A DNA stretch of 64,000 bases from Limnoperna fortunei (taxonomy: Eukaryota; Mollusca; Bivalvia; Mytilida; Modiolidae): contig OX104113.1 in NCBI GenBank assembly GCA_944474755.1, positions 47,631,644 through 47,695,643 of the forward strand. Direction: 5' to 3'. Shown piece after piece: positions 56,901-61,621 of this stretch. Within the stretch, counting starts at the first letter, position 1; each line of letters opens with the position of its first letter. The translations under genes were made by a program, and so were the position numbers. A model generated the notes under the pieces. That model was not told the origin of the DNA, did not search any database, and worked only from the letters and a program-made list of their open reading frames with translations.

Positions 56901-58932
56901 CAGTGTAAGGTCATAAAATAGAGATGAATATAATAAACAGACAATCAACACTTTTTTGATCAATAAAGCCAGAAACCGAATTTAATAATCAATAGTCGAT
57001 ATACTGAAAGAGGTAATTATTAACTGATGATTGACTGATTTGTTGCTTGACGTCCAGCAAACAGTATGTTTCAGTTACACCTAGGACGAACACAATTAAG
57101 AAACAATAATTATATTTAGAAACTGGATGGATACAGGGCAACACATTTTAACTGCTTCTAGAAAACTAATAAGTATTAAAGAAGAAAAATATCCTTTTAT
57201 AGCGCTTAAGTGTGTACAAAAACTAATAAGGGTCTTTATCTTGAATGGAGCATGGCATTCGTCGAATACTAATGTCTCGCTCAGACTTTCAGTATTATAA
57301 TTAACAACCTCCACCCAAACCGGAGTGTCCCTTATATCCCAAACCCAGTTAAAAGCTCTGTGCGGTTCTGTAGTTGACCCCGGCGAACATTTTCAGAATA
57401 TGTAAAGACGTAAAGATTATACACTTAAACAAATCTGCGGAGTTATATAAATCACAGATGAGGCAGTTTAATATTGTAGTTCTTGTGTATGAAGAAAATC
57501 TCAAACGTGTAATTAAACCGATTATTTCTATTTTAATCAAGACAATGAACGAATTACAGACTTTTAAATCTCTAGTACATGTACTTATACATAGGTGAAC
57601 TTTAGTACTTGCTAATTGCTTTAATGTAAGTTTTTAAGGATAATGATAAATGAATACACTTAGAATATCGTTCGTTTAAATCCATTAAAATTTTGTTGAA
57701 ATGCTGTTTTCTTCTGCAGTGAATACAAATTTATAAAACAAATTTATCTAGAAGACGCTTGAAATCTACATAAGTTATGACCATTTAAATGTCTGAAGAT
57801 GTTTTGATGTGAGGAAAATGGTTTCTTCATCTATTCTTGTGTTTTCAATTACAAACACAAGGCCTTGTTCAGTCGAAAAATGGTGTTAAGAGAATCAGCA
57901 ACGTTTTTCTATACATTTGACGGGGGTGGACCGTGAGTTGACAAACTTACAGTAAAGTCCCCAAAAAGACTAAAAACTAGAACAAATGCTGTCTATGTTG
58001 CTAGTCTAAAACGTGATATATCTAACTTACGTAAATCAAGCTTTGATTTTCAGAAAATGAGAAAAAAGAATTTCCATTTTATAATGAATGAGCTCTTTTT
58101 GAAACGTTTTAGGATTGATTAAAAAAACCCACTTGTAATTGGTTTAATAAAGGTCTGGTCTTTACCTTAATTATACGATATACAAAGGTAAAACCTTGTT
58201 GATCGCTTTTAGATCGTATAGTATCGTTTATGGATCAACGAAGTTTATATAGCAAACCTTGTTTATGCATTCAACTCCTTTTGTTCTGTGTACTGGAAAA
58301 GGTAGGTTTTTCAGAGCTTGACTACAGCCTCGCCAAAATCGTACCTATGTGGCGGATATGGTAGTCCTTCTTGTTGGGTGTGTGTGGGAGGGGGGGGTGG
58401 GGGAGATTTCGTTAGGTAATGAATGATACAAAAAGCGTGATCGTTGACCGTAGTGGGTAAAGACATTTTAGAGTGTGTTATGTAACTTTCGCGATAGATA
58501 CCCATTTTGTAGTTTTCGCGAAATTTAACCGTTACAAAAGATAACATTATTCATCATAACGCTCTATACTATGCCGTTATCATTCAAAACATTATGCTCT
58601 TTAGTTCTTGCCATTTCCGAACTTGTGTGAACCTCGTTCTTATTATTTGTAAAATAACGGCGTTTAGCTGTCTGTTTAACGTTTGACTTTGAGCTTTTAA
58701 TTAAAAGAAAATATTAACGGTTGATTTTGATTCCAGTACGTATAATATGAACCATGTAATGCATTACAATTTGAAATAATGTCCAGAAATATTTGTTACT
58801 GAGTTTAAGAAAGACAGTCCTCATTTTTCGGAATAAACTTCTAATAATCGAACTGGATTGAAAATAATATCAGATTATGAAAAAAAAGTTTAATTAAATG
58901 TATGTTGAATGTGTTACCTCAATGCTTGTCAT
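20834..58932 (-). CDS. TRPM-family cation channel gene, 29 inferred coding exons (whole gene)
   Basis: Predicted plasma- or organelle-membrane cation channel of the TRPM family. My joined exons give 1,169 residues. In order: charged N-terminus (1 to ~200); TRPM SLOG/LSDAT domain (~204-400, with LSLYGD at 224-229 and KGSGGAAD at 386-393); TRPM homology region (~400-800, with FIAH near its end); S1 ~833-854; S2 ~864-884; S3 ~905-924 with W-N-x-x-D (906-910); S4 with Arg949; S5 ~976-996; pore with PYWQLYGE (1017-1024); outer-pore Cys1037 and Cys1053 flanking an NVT sequon; S6 ~1059-1083; TRP helix with Trp1098; and a short tail. Y-G-E matches the TRPM1/3/6/7 pore type rather than the F-G-Q of TRPM2/4/5/8 (family knowledge). 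All 28 junctions keep phase. No alpha-kinase or NUDIX domain follows. The start is the weakest point: an ATG at 52258 is an alternative. Which TRPM subgroup this belongs to is not resolved. Confidence 0.85.
21273..21442 (-). CDS. TRPM-like gene, exon 28 (TRP helix)
   Basis: A 170-nt exon, phase 2 in and 1 out, between ctttatttacag and gtactttt. It encodes SRYQKVKEKSQQKWRYHRHS and HWIPSPFNFV. The Trp with flanking basic residues matches the TRP box ('.vWk~qRy'), and the P-x-P segment matches 'rP.lPpPl'. Confidence 0.92.
21740..22470 (-). repeat. two copies of a dispersed repeat with CR-type tail
   Basis: Copies at ~21740-22170 and ~22190-22470. Both share 'gactgccac.agaaaa', 'ttttgtag.gactacaatga.cctac' and 'gtctttat'. 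The first retains the reversed tail 'acgttcaataagcagtattttagctatattaaa'. They lie in the intron between exons 27 and 28. The ORFs in them are not genes. Confidence 0.65.
23135..23291 (-). CDS. TRPM-like gene, exon 27 (outer pore and S6)
   Basis: A 157-nt exon, phase 1 in and 2 out, between catcaattacag and gtaact. It encodes SDQSCTDNVT...ERCPDGDW and S6 (AAFYVMLTNWLLLSIVIAMF). The two cysteines around an N-glycosylation site match the TRPM outer-pore disulfide pattern. Confidence 0.92.
24789..24963 (-). CDS. TRPM-like gene, exon 26 (S5 and pore)
   Basis: A 175-nt exon, phase 0 in and 1 out, between gtttttttcag and gtaata. It encodes S5 (LWKYLVILFVLILAAGLVY), an extracellular NHT glycosylation sequon, and the pore helix and filter VLKIPYWQLYGELNLD. 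Y-G-E is the filter type of the TRPM1/3/6/7 group. The intron before it carries the TIR element at 25820-28179. Confidence 0.93.
25520..25541. repeat. short perfect palindrome
   Basis: gttctgtttataaacagaac reads the same on both strands. It lies in an AT-rich intron stretch next to paired 'aaaaatgt' and 'acattttt' words, so a larger hairpin is possible. Confidence 0.5.
26049..26489 (-). CDS. 146-residue ORF inside the TIR element, unknown function
   Basis: Starts MEKETKRPPCFKISVPGDDC and contains LFCKGHLKLKKLNAKGHVAA followed by VRFQC. The Cys/Gly/His-rich 'C.G.~..k....GHv..~.F.C' pattern recalls the N-terminal part of large uncharacterised repetitive-element proteins of molluscs and cnidarians (memory, not checked). 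It is much shorter than those, so probably a truncated element gene. No secretion or membrane signal. Confidence 0.45.
   Translation of the reverse strand: MEKETKRPPCFKISVPGDDCKRLSILSKLQQIRSVLIKKLNHPVNNADIVEHVFDNYLTTHYVETSNSTNMKSLDLNTYIQADKKYVDKPFFLINETSIGKLTNVIENYSLFCKGHLKLKKLNAKGHVAAVRFQCDNDNYNDYTNF
27139..27655 (+). pseudogene. frameshifted cysteine-motif protein remnant inside the TIR element
   Basis: The frame is open from 27139, with the first Met at 27267 (MDVEEEANSFFV). It has a CPYCFCKPC metal-binding-like motif, then KYFWTMMFHREVW and FKRDIMPLVC, and a stop at 27585. Shifting frame by one base at this point continues as LKLARSWHPNTDSIAYMGHL before a stop near 27655. This fits the 'RRdi.PdCvlklvR.w.PN....YmGHkwe' pattern I recall from bivalve repetitive-element proteins. 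The single-base shift marks a decayed copy. Confidence 0.55.
29025..29291 (-). CDS. TRPM-like gene, exon 25 (S3-S4 and S4-S5 linker)
   Basis: A 267-nt phase 0-0 exon between tttgtttttag and gtaagt. It encodes S3 with FDVWNFMDILCIILYCIGF, S4 with FVMFLRTLNIFLFF, and KKLGIIVIMLKEM, matching the family's '.~Gp~vimi.kM' S4-S5 linker. The W-N-x-x-D motif and the S4 arginine are kept. Confidence 0.93.
30026..30160 (-). CDS. TRPM-like gene, exon 24 (S1-S2)
   Basis: A 135-nt phase 0-0 exon between tttttattttag and gtaagc. It encodes VIFLASLIMFSIFLCTDLN (most of S1) and S2 ending VGDFVEELLSM. The S2 glutamates match the family; in TRPM2/4/5-type channels one of them helps bind intracellular Ca2+. Confidence 0.88.
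30430..30464. repeat. short inverted repeat
   Basis: cgtaccctcg and cgagggtacg flank a T-rich loop, giving a GC-rich 10-bp stem in an AT-rich intron. No T-run or gene end suggests a specific function. Confidence 0.6.
30993..31046. repeat. inverted repeat
   Basis: ctgccgttaatccga and tcggattataacggcag form a ~16-bp stem. It lies about 75 bp beyond the exon 23 donor, inside intron 23. Confidence 0.6.
31121..31154 (-). CDS. TRPM-like gene, exon 23 (start of S1)
   Basis: A 34-nt block, phase 2 in and 0 out, after a strong acceptor (tttttgttctaatag) and before gtaaac. It encodes TSNMALFSFFK, which completes S1 with the next exon at the expected family length. Alternative: an exon beginning at 31192 after tatag, phase 0 in. 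That is also open, but it fits TRPM less well and has a weaker acceptor. Confidence 0.55.
31199..31265 (-). CDS. TRPM-like gene, candidate exon 22 (pre-S1)
   Basis: A 67-nt block, phase 1 in and 2 out, between tttctgattag and gtatag. It encodes FEILTILLFKLQGLVDFDFA followed by RL. This resembles the hydrophobic pre-S1 element of TRPM channels. The following intron would be only 44 nt. Confidence 0.45.
31824..32015 (+). CDS. small plus-strand ORF with signal-like N-terminus, doubtful
   Basis: 63 codons antisense within the intron between exons 20 and 22 of the channel. The N-terminus MSLLIIMCFNLGYVNC is hydrophobic like a signal peptide, followed by a basic Cys-containing stretch. It has no promoter or family evidence, and it overlaps candidate micro-exon 21 on the other strand. 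Probably chance. Confidence 0.12.
   Translation: MSLLIIMCFNLGYVNCEFCLEKSTKPYYIQKRNDITYKLNIYSGNWCSKTFPRSLIFPMVLET
31935..31950 (-). CDS. TRPM-like gene, candidate 16-nt micro-exon 21
   Basis: A 16-nt block, phase 0 in and 1 out, between caccaattaccag and gtaagtaatg. It encodes NKYSV plus one base. Joined to the next block it gives NKYSVFEILTILLF, which aligns with the TRPM pre-S1 segment (N.wlkviL.ilf.P). It is needed for phase in the preferred model. A single 72-nt exon at 31121-31192 could replace exons 21-23. Confidence 0.4.
32128..32351. repeat. ~110-bp tandem duplication containing a splice donor
   Basis: Two diverged copies (32128-32239 and 32244-32351) share 'attaataagaacatgt.atgg' and 'tgtaaagattcttactctaataaa'. 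The minus strand of each contains TTTATTAGA|gtaagaat. The copy nearer the exon is the exon 20 donor; the other is a decoy 113 nt into the intron. Reading through to the decoy would meet a stop codon. Confidence 0.8.
32344..32644 (-). CDS. TRPM-like gene, exon 20
   Basis: A 301-nt exon, phase 2 in and 0 out, between attgttttag and gtaagaat. It encodes VFAKRAEYLLDMLFEHEEDM, then a helix ending RQFNLEEFIAHSTTQKEVN. These match the family segments '~f...a..lld.~y..de..a' and 'la....~.~FiaH...q..l'. The last 8 exon bases and the donor lie inside a tandem duplication (see the repeat at 32128-32351). Confidence 0.88.
32973..33066 (-). CDS. TRPM-like gene, exon 19
   Basis: A 94-nt exon, phase 1 in and 2 out, between ttttgcag and gtaaac. 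Across the junction with exon 18 it reads NPMLTALMSSCFLCSAAEKE, the TRPM motif 'l..aLvas.l...la.ea'. The next block, DERLNDPQPWFKHS, is acidic. Confidence 0.85.
33379..33543 (-). CDS. TRPM-like gene, exon 18
   Basis: A 165-nt exon, phase 1 in and 1 out, between ctatttctag and gtaagt. It encodes a basic stretch followed by IDDLLLRYLHSNDIKVARELW. This matches the family helix 'f.eLfvWAvL..r..mA..fW..g...'. An internal GT after TTTGG was rejected because it breaks the frame with the next exon. Confidence 0.87.
33640..33990 (-). repeat. dispersed repeat copy in channel intron
   Basis: Has 'gactacctctaggaaagta', 'cttgtagcagcttcaacgagtctac' and 'aaaatctacaagataggtc', matching the family at 21740 and 60810. 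The 105-residue hydrophobic minus-strand ORF here is not part of the channel: its frame does not join exons 17 and 18, and its start overlaps the repeat. Confidence 0.5.
34611..34728. repeat. 42-bp tandem repeat, ~2.8 copies
   Basis: The unit 'atacatagtttatcttaaaa' plus 22 more bases repeats at 34611, 34653 and 34695 with essentially no changes. It is a recent intronic tandem duplication. Confidence 0.9.
35951..36206 (+). repeat. tRNA-derived SINE
   Basis: The head 'ggtctcggtggccaagg' is A-box-like and 'gggttcaagtctc' (~36026-36038) is B-box-like, as in a tRNA gene. A body with 'ggggttttctcccggtactcc' and a (caaa)n tail follow. The tail ends about 70 bp before the exon 17 donor region. It is inserted in sense opposite to the channel gene. 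Confidence 0.8.
36276..36387 (-). CDS. TRPM-like gene, exon 17
   Basis: A 112-nt exon, phase 0 in and 1 out, between gtttatttcag and gtacgatg. It encodes YLCPDACHFLSS and a helix including NAQEAVQSISNKLLK. It lies about 70 bp from a SINE in the next intron. Confidence 0.78.
36716..36766 (-). CDS. TRPM-like gene, exon 16
   Basis: A 51-nt phase 0-0 exon between ttatcatttcag and gtaaag. It encodes LFESKKSKKNTKLNIWQ, directly after the conserved LY motif. Confidence 0.75.
37150..37440 (-). repeat. dispersed repeat copy in channel intron
   Basis: Reversed tail 'ccagcgagcaatatgcagtt' and 'gagaacaagttaacaaac', then 'gtagtattgggtaagggcgg'. Same family as the copies at 21740 and 43270. Confidence 0.5.
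37717..37830 (-). CDS. TRPM-like gene, exon 15
   Basis: A 114-nt phase 0-0 exon between ctttttttgcag and gtaaac. It encodes AALYNCLLRNDTYALRLLLN and a following MVQLKGLYQQ. This matches 'al..Al..dr.dfv.lll.ng....~~~t...L..LY' of the TRPM homology region. Confidence 0.87.
38711..38862 (-). CDS. TRPM-like gene, exon 14
   Basis: A 152-nt exon, phase 1 in and 0 out, between gtgtcttgtag and gtatac. It is acidic and includes SEYVVDIPWLSKPELFGGYN, at the family segment where an ankyrin-like helix begins. Confidence 0.8.
39151..39247 (-). CDS. TRPM-like gene, exon 13
   Basis: A 97-nt exon, phase 0 in and 1 out, between aatcttttatag and gtgggt. It encodes VTIFDLNVDSDDTLWDKITD and GIMRAW. This matches the family motif 'l.tvF......d.D.aIl.all.a'. 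Confidence 0.85.
39454..39565 (-). CDS. TRPM-like gene, exon 12
   Basis: A 112-nt exon, phase 2 in and 0 out, between attttattacag and gtaatatt. It encodes a helical segment ending LEEVLTAILEKDWL. It corresponds to the start of the TRPM homology region, just before the 'lvtvf' motif in the next exon. Confidence 0.8.
39985..40040 (+). repeat. tail fragment of the dispersed repeat
   Basis: 'tgaatgtagcagaaatattg' followed by 'cttgctagacgttaacaac' matches only the 3' tail of the family. It lies about 100 bp beyond the exon 11 donor, in intron 11. Confidence 0.5.
40146..40290 (-). CDS. TRPM-like gene, exon 11 (end of SLOG domain)
   Basis: A 145-nt exon, phase 1 in and 2 out, between tttattaacag and gtattt. 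It encodes VRVPVVLLLVNGDLAALEHV and, further on, VVVLKGSGGAADLIAL. These are the TRPM hallmarks 'vPvv.lvleGg' and 'pvvv.dGSGraaDllA'. It is one of the clearest family signatures in the window. Confidence 0.9.
42560..42645 (+). repeat. dispersed bivalve-type repeat
   Basis: 'cagacgcgcgttttgtctaa' followed by 'taagactaatcagtggtgctc' is, from memory, a very common mytilid repeat. It is one of the clues to the organism. Confidence 0.5.
42893..43025 (-). CDS. TRPM-like gene, exon 10 (SLOG domain)
   Basis: A 133-nt exon, phase 0 in and 1 out, between tttattctacag and gtatgg. It encodes ERHGFVFYKNRLMVETSINK and a further ~24 residues. It is placed where the family has 'sHFilvDdGt.g.yG.Ei..R..lE'. 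Similarity is weak, but phase and position agree. Confidence 0.7.
43270..43560 (+). repeat. dispersed repeat copy
   Basis: 'aaagacccttgatatagatt', 'gatgatagccgctacaaaag' and 'tccagtggcag' place it in the same family, plus orientation. The 67-residue minus-strand ORF within it is a repeat by-product. Confidence 0.5.
43687..43722 (-). CDS. TRPM-like gene, micro-exon 9
   Basis: A 36-nt phase 0-0 exon between atatttcag and gtaaaatatt. It encodes IYETPEKTDKKK. It falls where family members have a variable loop inside the SLOG domain. Its symmetry allows in-frame skipping. Confidence 0.55.
44060..45115 (+). repeat. cluster of dispersed repeat copies
   Basis: Three tails are visible: 'gctcgctagacgttcaataa' (~44330), 'ctgaaatactgctttctggacgtt' (~44582) and 'tttgctagacattaagcaa' (~45085). 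Bodies contain 'aaagacctctttgtagacg' and 'aataaagaccac'. They lie in the intron between exons 8 and 9. Confidence 0.55.
45208..45326 (-). CDS. TRPM-like gene, exon 8 (SLOG domain)
   Basis: A 119-nt exon, phase 1 in and 0 out. The acceptor is tttgtcatacag and the donor gtattt. It encodes CGFIYSNKDSAFVEGIMKVN, corresponding to the family segment 'tGg...GVm.hvg', then EYGFFSCDPE, corresponding to 'tiGIaPWgiv'. The usual T-G-G is changed to Y-S-N, so this nucleotide-binding-like fold may have diverged. Confidence 0.75.
46011..46105. repeat. 95-bp imperfect palindrome (foldback element)
   Basis: Outer arms 'atttatagcac' and 'gtgctataaat', inner arms 'aatacacc' and 'ggtgtatc', and a centre of 'gcgctaaagcgc'. 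GC content is higher than its surroundings. It lies in the intron between exons 7 and 8. Confidence 0.75.
47043..47262 (-). CDS. TRPM-like gene, exon 7 (start of SLOG domain)
   Basis: A 220-nt exon, phase 0 in and 1 out, between ttttgtag and gtaagt. After an acidic Ser/His-rich linker it encodes DFDLWSILNQIKLVGDPRIV followed by LSLYGD. This matches the TRPM N-terminal segment (L...W.L..P..lisv.GG) and continues to GRCAG, where the family has the 'tgaWi' region. Confidence 0.85.
47897..47926. repeat. (AAAT)n microsatellite
   Basis: About seven 'aaat' units in a row in the intron between exons 6 and 7. Confidence 0.85.
48517..48641 (+). repeat. tRNA-derived SINE, internally deleted
   Basis: The head 'cggtcgcagagtggttaagg' is A-box-like, then 'tctactattgatcactggg' as in the SINE at 35951. 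The B-box half is missing, and the tail 'aacaaacaaac' follows soon after. Confidence 0.6.
48645..48835 (+). repeat. dispersed repeat, pair with 53930-54125
   Basis: 'actacagtcatggaacc' and 'tgcctgtaccaagttagg', then 'ggatttgtgaattgtctttt'. The same words occur at 53930-54125. A 71-residue ORF here belongs to the repeat. Confidence 0.6.
49020..49058 (-). CDS. TRPM-like gene, micro-exon 6
   Basis: A 39-nt phase 0-0 exon between gtactaatag and gtaagtgtgg. It encodes ELRENRRTVLQEK, about half identical to micro-exon 5. Both lie in the linker ahead of the SLOG domain. Confidence 0.6.
49494..49535 (-). CDS. TRPM-like gene, micro-exon 5
   Basis: A 42-nt phase 0-0 exon between caatttgtag and gtaagtatt. 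It encodes EYNENQATTVLTET. It resembles the next micro-exon (E..EN...TVL.E), suggesting exon duplication. It can be skipped without a frame change. Confidence 0.6.
50170..50293. repeat. 124-bp palindrome (foldback element)
   Basis: Arms 'cgttcatatccgtcgatatg' and its near-complement ending 'accgatatgaacg' extend inward through 'ttttaacacctga' and 'aaggtgttaaaa'. The centre contains 'gaggcgaagccgaag'. The stem is about 37 bp. Confidence 0.85.
51400..51660 (+). repeat. dispersed repeat copy
   Basis: The tail 'aaatactgctcgctagacgtt' near 51625 identifies the family. The body is diverged. It lies just beyond the exon 4 donor, in intron 4. Confidence 0.4.
51830..52174 (-). CDS. TRPM-like gene, exon 4 (charged N-terminal region)
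   Basis: A 345-nt open block, phase 0-0. The acceptor is the strong tctacgtgttgttgcag and the donor gtatgt. It encodes residues ~42-156, rich in Lys, Glu and Arg (for example QKVVQTEREVLIAEFKRDR), with likely coiled-coil or disordered character and no named domain. The same frame stays open upstream to an ATG at 52258, preceded by an in-frame TGA. If the upstream exons are not real, that ATG is the start and the N-terminus is MTHNIKTF. Confidence 0.75.
52600..53760 (+). mobile_element. Penelope-like reverse transcriptase, decayed
   Basis: Read across stops and shifts, the plus strand shows LRFFNLLYYLA (~53005), FQLTIGIPMGTNCAP (~53230), YRYIDDVLTINNPQF (~53380-53425, with the Y-x-D-D catalytic motif) and RYAKACREYTEF (~53640-53680). 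This order and the GIPMGTNCAPLL box match the Penelope-like reverse transcriptases I know from bivalves. Multiple stops make it inactive. It lies in the intron between exons 3 and 4, antisense to the channel. Confidence 0.75.
53925..54130 (+). repeat. dispersed repeat, pair with 48645-48835
   Basis: 'actacagtcatggaagcggg', 'gtctgcaccaagtcagg' and 'catttgtggattgtctttt' match the other copy in order. Confidence 0.6.
54265..54294 (-). CDS. TRPM-like gene, candidate micro-exon 3
   Basis: A 30-nt phase 0-0 block between gttttatag and gtaaaaaaa. It encodes AQVYWKKKKK. The lysine run would add a strongly basic patch to the N-terminus. A block this short could arise by chance, but it fits the other phase-0 micro-exons. 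Confidence 0.4.
54830..55280. repeat. two dispersed repeat copies in opposite orientation
   Basis: A plus copy ends in 'gaatataactgaaatattgg' at ~54955. A minus copy starts with 'gcaatatttcagctacatta' at ~55110 and reaches 'aataggaaagtatttgtag'. They sit tail to tail in the intron between exons 2 and 3. Confidence 0.5.
55790..55912 (+). pseudogene. coding-like fragment, possibly cold-shock/OB-fold type
   Basis: One frame reads GVIFEGKLASIKNIAPGDQV then IVKVYSGRHQGPRALHV and a stop. The 'pGD.V.~.V......GP.A..V' pattern resembles the C-terminal half of a cold-shock-type domain. It lies antisense in a channel intron, has no clear splice sites, and is too short to be a domain on its own. Likely a gene relic. 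Confidence 0.25.
56080..56157 (-). CDS. TRPM-like gene, candidate exon 2
   Basis: A 78-nt phase 0-0 open block. The acceptor is tatttatttcag and the donor gtgagt. It encodes a basic segment containing NSRTLRFSKYFPNHAEYTSK. No domain is recognised. It is assigned to the channel by strand, position and phase. Confidence 0.5.
57040..57350 (-). repeat. dispersed repeat copy
   Basis: Starts with the reversed tail 'cagcaaacagtatgtttcag' and contains 'taagggtctttatcttgaat'. Same family, in the intron between exons 1 and 2. Confidence 0.5.
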
Positions 58933-58959
58933 TTCCGACAAAAAAATATTTTTTCTCTG
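58918..58959 (-). CDS. TRPM-like gene, candidate exon 1 (start codon)
   Basis: The minus strand reads ...TCGGAA ATG ACA AGC ATT GAG, then gtaacac. The ATG at 58932-58930 is the first Met after an in-frame TAG at 58962-58960, so it can serve as the start. If TAG|CAG is instead an acceptor, the exon is 42 nt in phase 0 and the gene begins further upstream. It has no recognisable domain. Support is only the donor, the phase and its position. Confidence 0.4.
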
Positions 58960-59484
58960 CTAAACAGGTCATGTATAATCTGAAATAAACAATATATTTT
59001 ACAAACTGAATAGTACTTAAATATTAATATTAATATTTATCTTTAACAGCAATAGTAAATAGAACAATGAAATAATGACGATTCTTCTGGTGCTATGAAT
59101 AAAGTACGCAACCACAAAACTTAACTACGTTATTTGTTTATACGCGCAATCAACGACAGTGTTACCGAGTGCGCGGTATTTATGTGACCTTATCCCTGCC
59201 CGACCGAGGTATTTAAACGAAAAGAAAATTATTATATCCCATTATATTCAATTATGTCTTAATTTTTACCTTGATTTAAATCTCTTAATCTCAAGTGCAC
59301 ATGCGAATGGCTTTTTGTAAAAATCGTAAAAATGGAGGGGAAATATTTTTTCCACACACAGAGGTTTGCTGCAGAGAAAATAGTTCGTTTTGTTTGTCAC
59401 ATGGCTAAATAAGATACAATTTCGATTTTCTGGAGAAGACTATCTGTCTGTAAAATAGGTTTAGCAAGTATATGCATCTTTCCT

Positions 59485-59735
59485 TTTTATGTCCCGAAAG
59501 TTGGGGGACATAGTTTTTCGGTCTGTTCGTGCGTTCGTTCGTCACACCTCAGGTTCTCTTTGGAATGGAAGCCTGTTTTATGAAGATGACTTGACATCTT
59601 CATAAAACTTAGTACCAAGTATCAAGTTACAACATGATGAGATGGGATCTCTTCACTGACAACATTATGTAGGGCTGTGCCAAATATTTCACGGTTGAAT
59701 ACCAAGAGTGCTAAGCGGGACATCAATTTAAAAAA
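59485..59735 (+). repeat. dispersed repeat
   Basis: Begins 'tatgtcccgaaagttggggg' and continues 'tgttcgtgcgttcgttcgtc' and 'agtgctaagcgggacatc'. I recall this family as widespread in bivalve genomes. No open frame persists. Confidence 0.55.
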
Positions 59736-60348
59736 AATACACATTTTCTTGCCTTGCAGCTGATCTTACTTCCATCTTTGAAGTTCGTTCGATGTGTAGC
59801 TTTGTTTTCATGGTTTTGTACATGTTTAAACATTTGGCTGAGGAAAATATCTGTGTTCTAGAAATGAGTTCTTCCATAGAATTAATATTTCTATAATGAG
59901 GGAAAATAAAGATATCAAATTCTTTAGTTTGCCAATTTTGGACATTTCAGCGGAATTAAATTATTTTATTCTCTTGTTGCAATATGAAATGAAAAAAAAA
60001 TCATGTTTTTGAACTTCAGTAAACCTAAACATTACATAACGTGCCAAAAGAGTGTAAGCTGCTACAAAATTTCGGTACTCACCACATCGAAATATAAATA
60101 ATCCTATTAAAAGTCATTTGCGTCAGCAGAAAAACTGTAACTGCTTTTAAGTAAACAATACACGACATTAAAACTCTCTGCATTATGAACACAGAGAAAA
60201 TTTTACGTAATTGAACAGCTAGGAGCATAAAATCAGTCTTTTAAAAACAAATAGCATTATAAATAAAATAATAAGATCGATTAATGGCAATTGGTTTTGC
60301 TTTATGTATAGTTGGAAATGTTTTTTTAAATAATAAATATTGAATGCA

Positions 60349-60500
<152 letters not shown>

Positions 60501-60809
60501 CGTCTAAAGAAATAGTCAACAATTGTTCGTACGGGATGTTGGATCGTTACGGTAGATAACGATGCTGTACAGACTAAAATAATAATATATTCGTTTAATA
60601 ATATGTACAACAACATCTAGATACATAATTAAAGCGAAAACAAAGTTTTACACTTTAAAAAATTGCACAAATATTTCGCCTGACCAACATGCTTATGCAG
60701 ACAATCAAGTTGTGTGCATACACTCTTTAACATTTTAAATGTACAGAATTAACCCTTTATAAACAGTTGCTTTCCAAACTTTTATATTACAGATAGTGTT
60801 AGTAAATGA

Positions 60810-61170
60810 CGGCCGTTAAGTTTCAATGTGTGGAACTGAGACTATACCGGGAGTGCTCGACCCACAGAGATGACCAGCACGTCCCCAGAAACCGGATAGA
60901 GGAGGCAATCTATTTGGGGATGGCGTGTTTGTAGAGTTACACTCCAAGCACGTTATAGACCACTTTTGTAGATTTTGAAAAAGAGTAGGCCCACTGTGGC
61001 CACTACAAAAGACTAAATTTTCGTCCCTACCAGATCCTCAATTTCTCCAGTGCCAGTGTGATTTTGGTGTCCCACCTCCTTTCCTGTTTATTCATTTTTC
61101 GTTAACTGGTTCTCGTCTCGAATAAAGCTGAAATATTGCTCGTTGGACATCAATCATTCAATCAATCAAA
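60810..61170 (+). repeat. dispersed repeat, most complete copy with tail
   Basis: Ordered blocks: 'gtgctcgacccacagag', 'accacttttgtagattttg', 'agtaggcccactgtggccac', 'tttctccagtgccagtg', then the tail 'ataaagctgaaatattgctc' and (aatc)n. It can serve as the reference copy for the other fragments here. Confidence 0.7.
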
Positions 61171-61443
61171 TTGAGCAGTGGAGAGCAATGAAAAGATTTT
61201 TTCTAAGTAATTTTTAAATTTTCAAACAGGGCTTCACTATATCTAACAATTATGCAACGCTTTAAAAAAAATTCTGTTCAAGAGGCTGTAGGAAGCAATC
61301 ACTCCAAAAAGTTGGTACTGTTGTCACCGCATCCAAAATGAAAACCGTTTACCCTTTCAATTGGTATTTGCCGATGAAAATGATTTGCAAATTATGTTAC
61401 CAAAACACCACAATTAAATTATACTTTTACAATCCTAATTAAG

Positions 61444-61621
61444 AGTGGCCTCAGTGGCCGAGTGGTTATAGTAGTCTGTCAAAACTGAAGGAGTTGGTTC
61501 GAGTCGCAATGAGATCAGGGTGTAGTCGACTCCAACTAATTGACAAGGGTTTCCAGGACGTCGTGGTATAGGTGAAAGTTGCTGAAAGTGGCGTTAAACA
61601 CCATTCAAACAAACAAACAAA
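61444..61621 (+). repeat. tRNA-derived SINE
   Basis: The head 'cagtggccgagtggtta' is A-box-like and 'ttggttcgagtcgc' (~61494-61507) B-box-like. It ends 'ggcgttaaacacc' and (caaa)n. Same family as the SINE at 35951. Confidence 0.8.

Noticed and set aside
57961..58040. Possible extra exon ending at a gtaagt near 58033 (minus strand)
   Set aside because: No acceptor gives an open frame joining exons 1 and 2.
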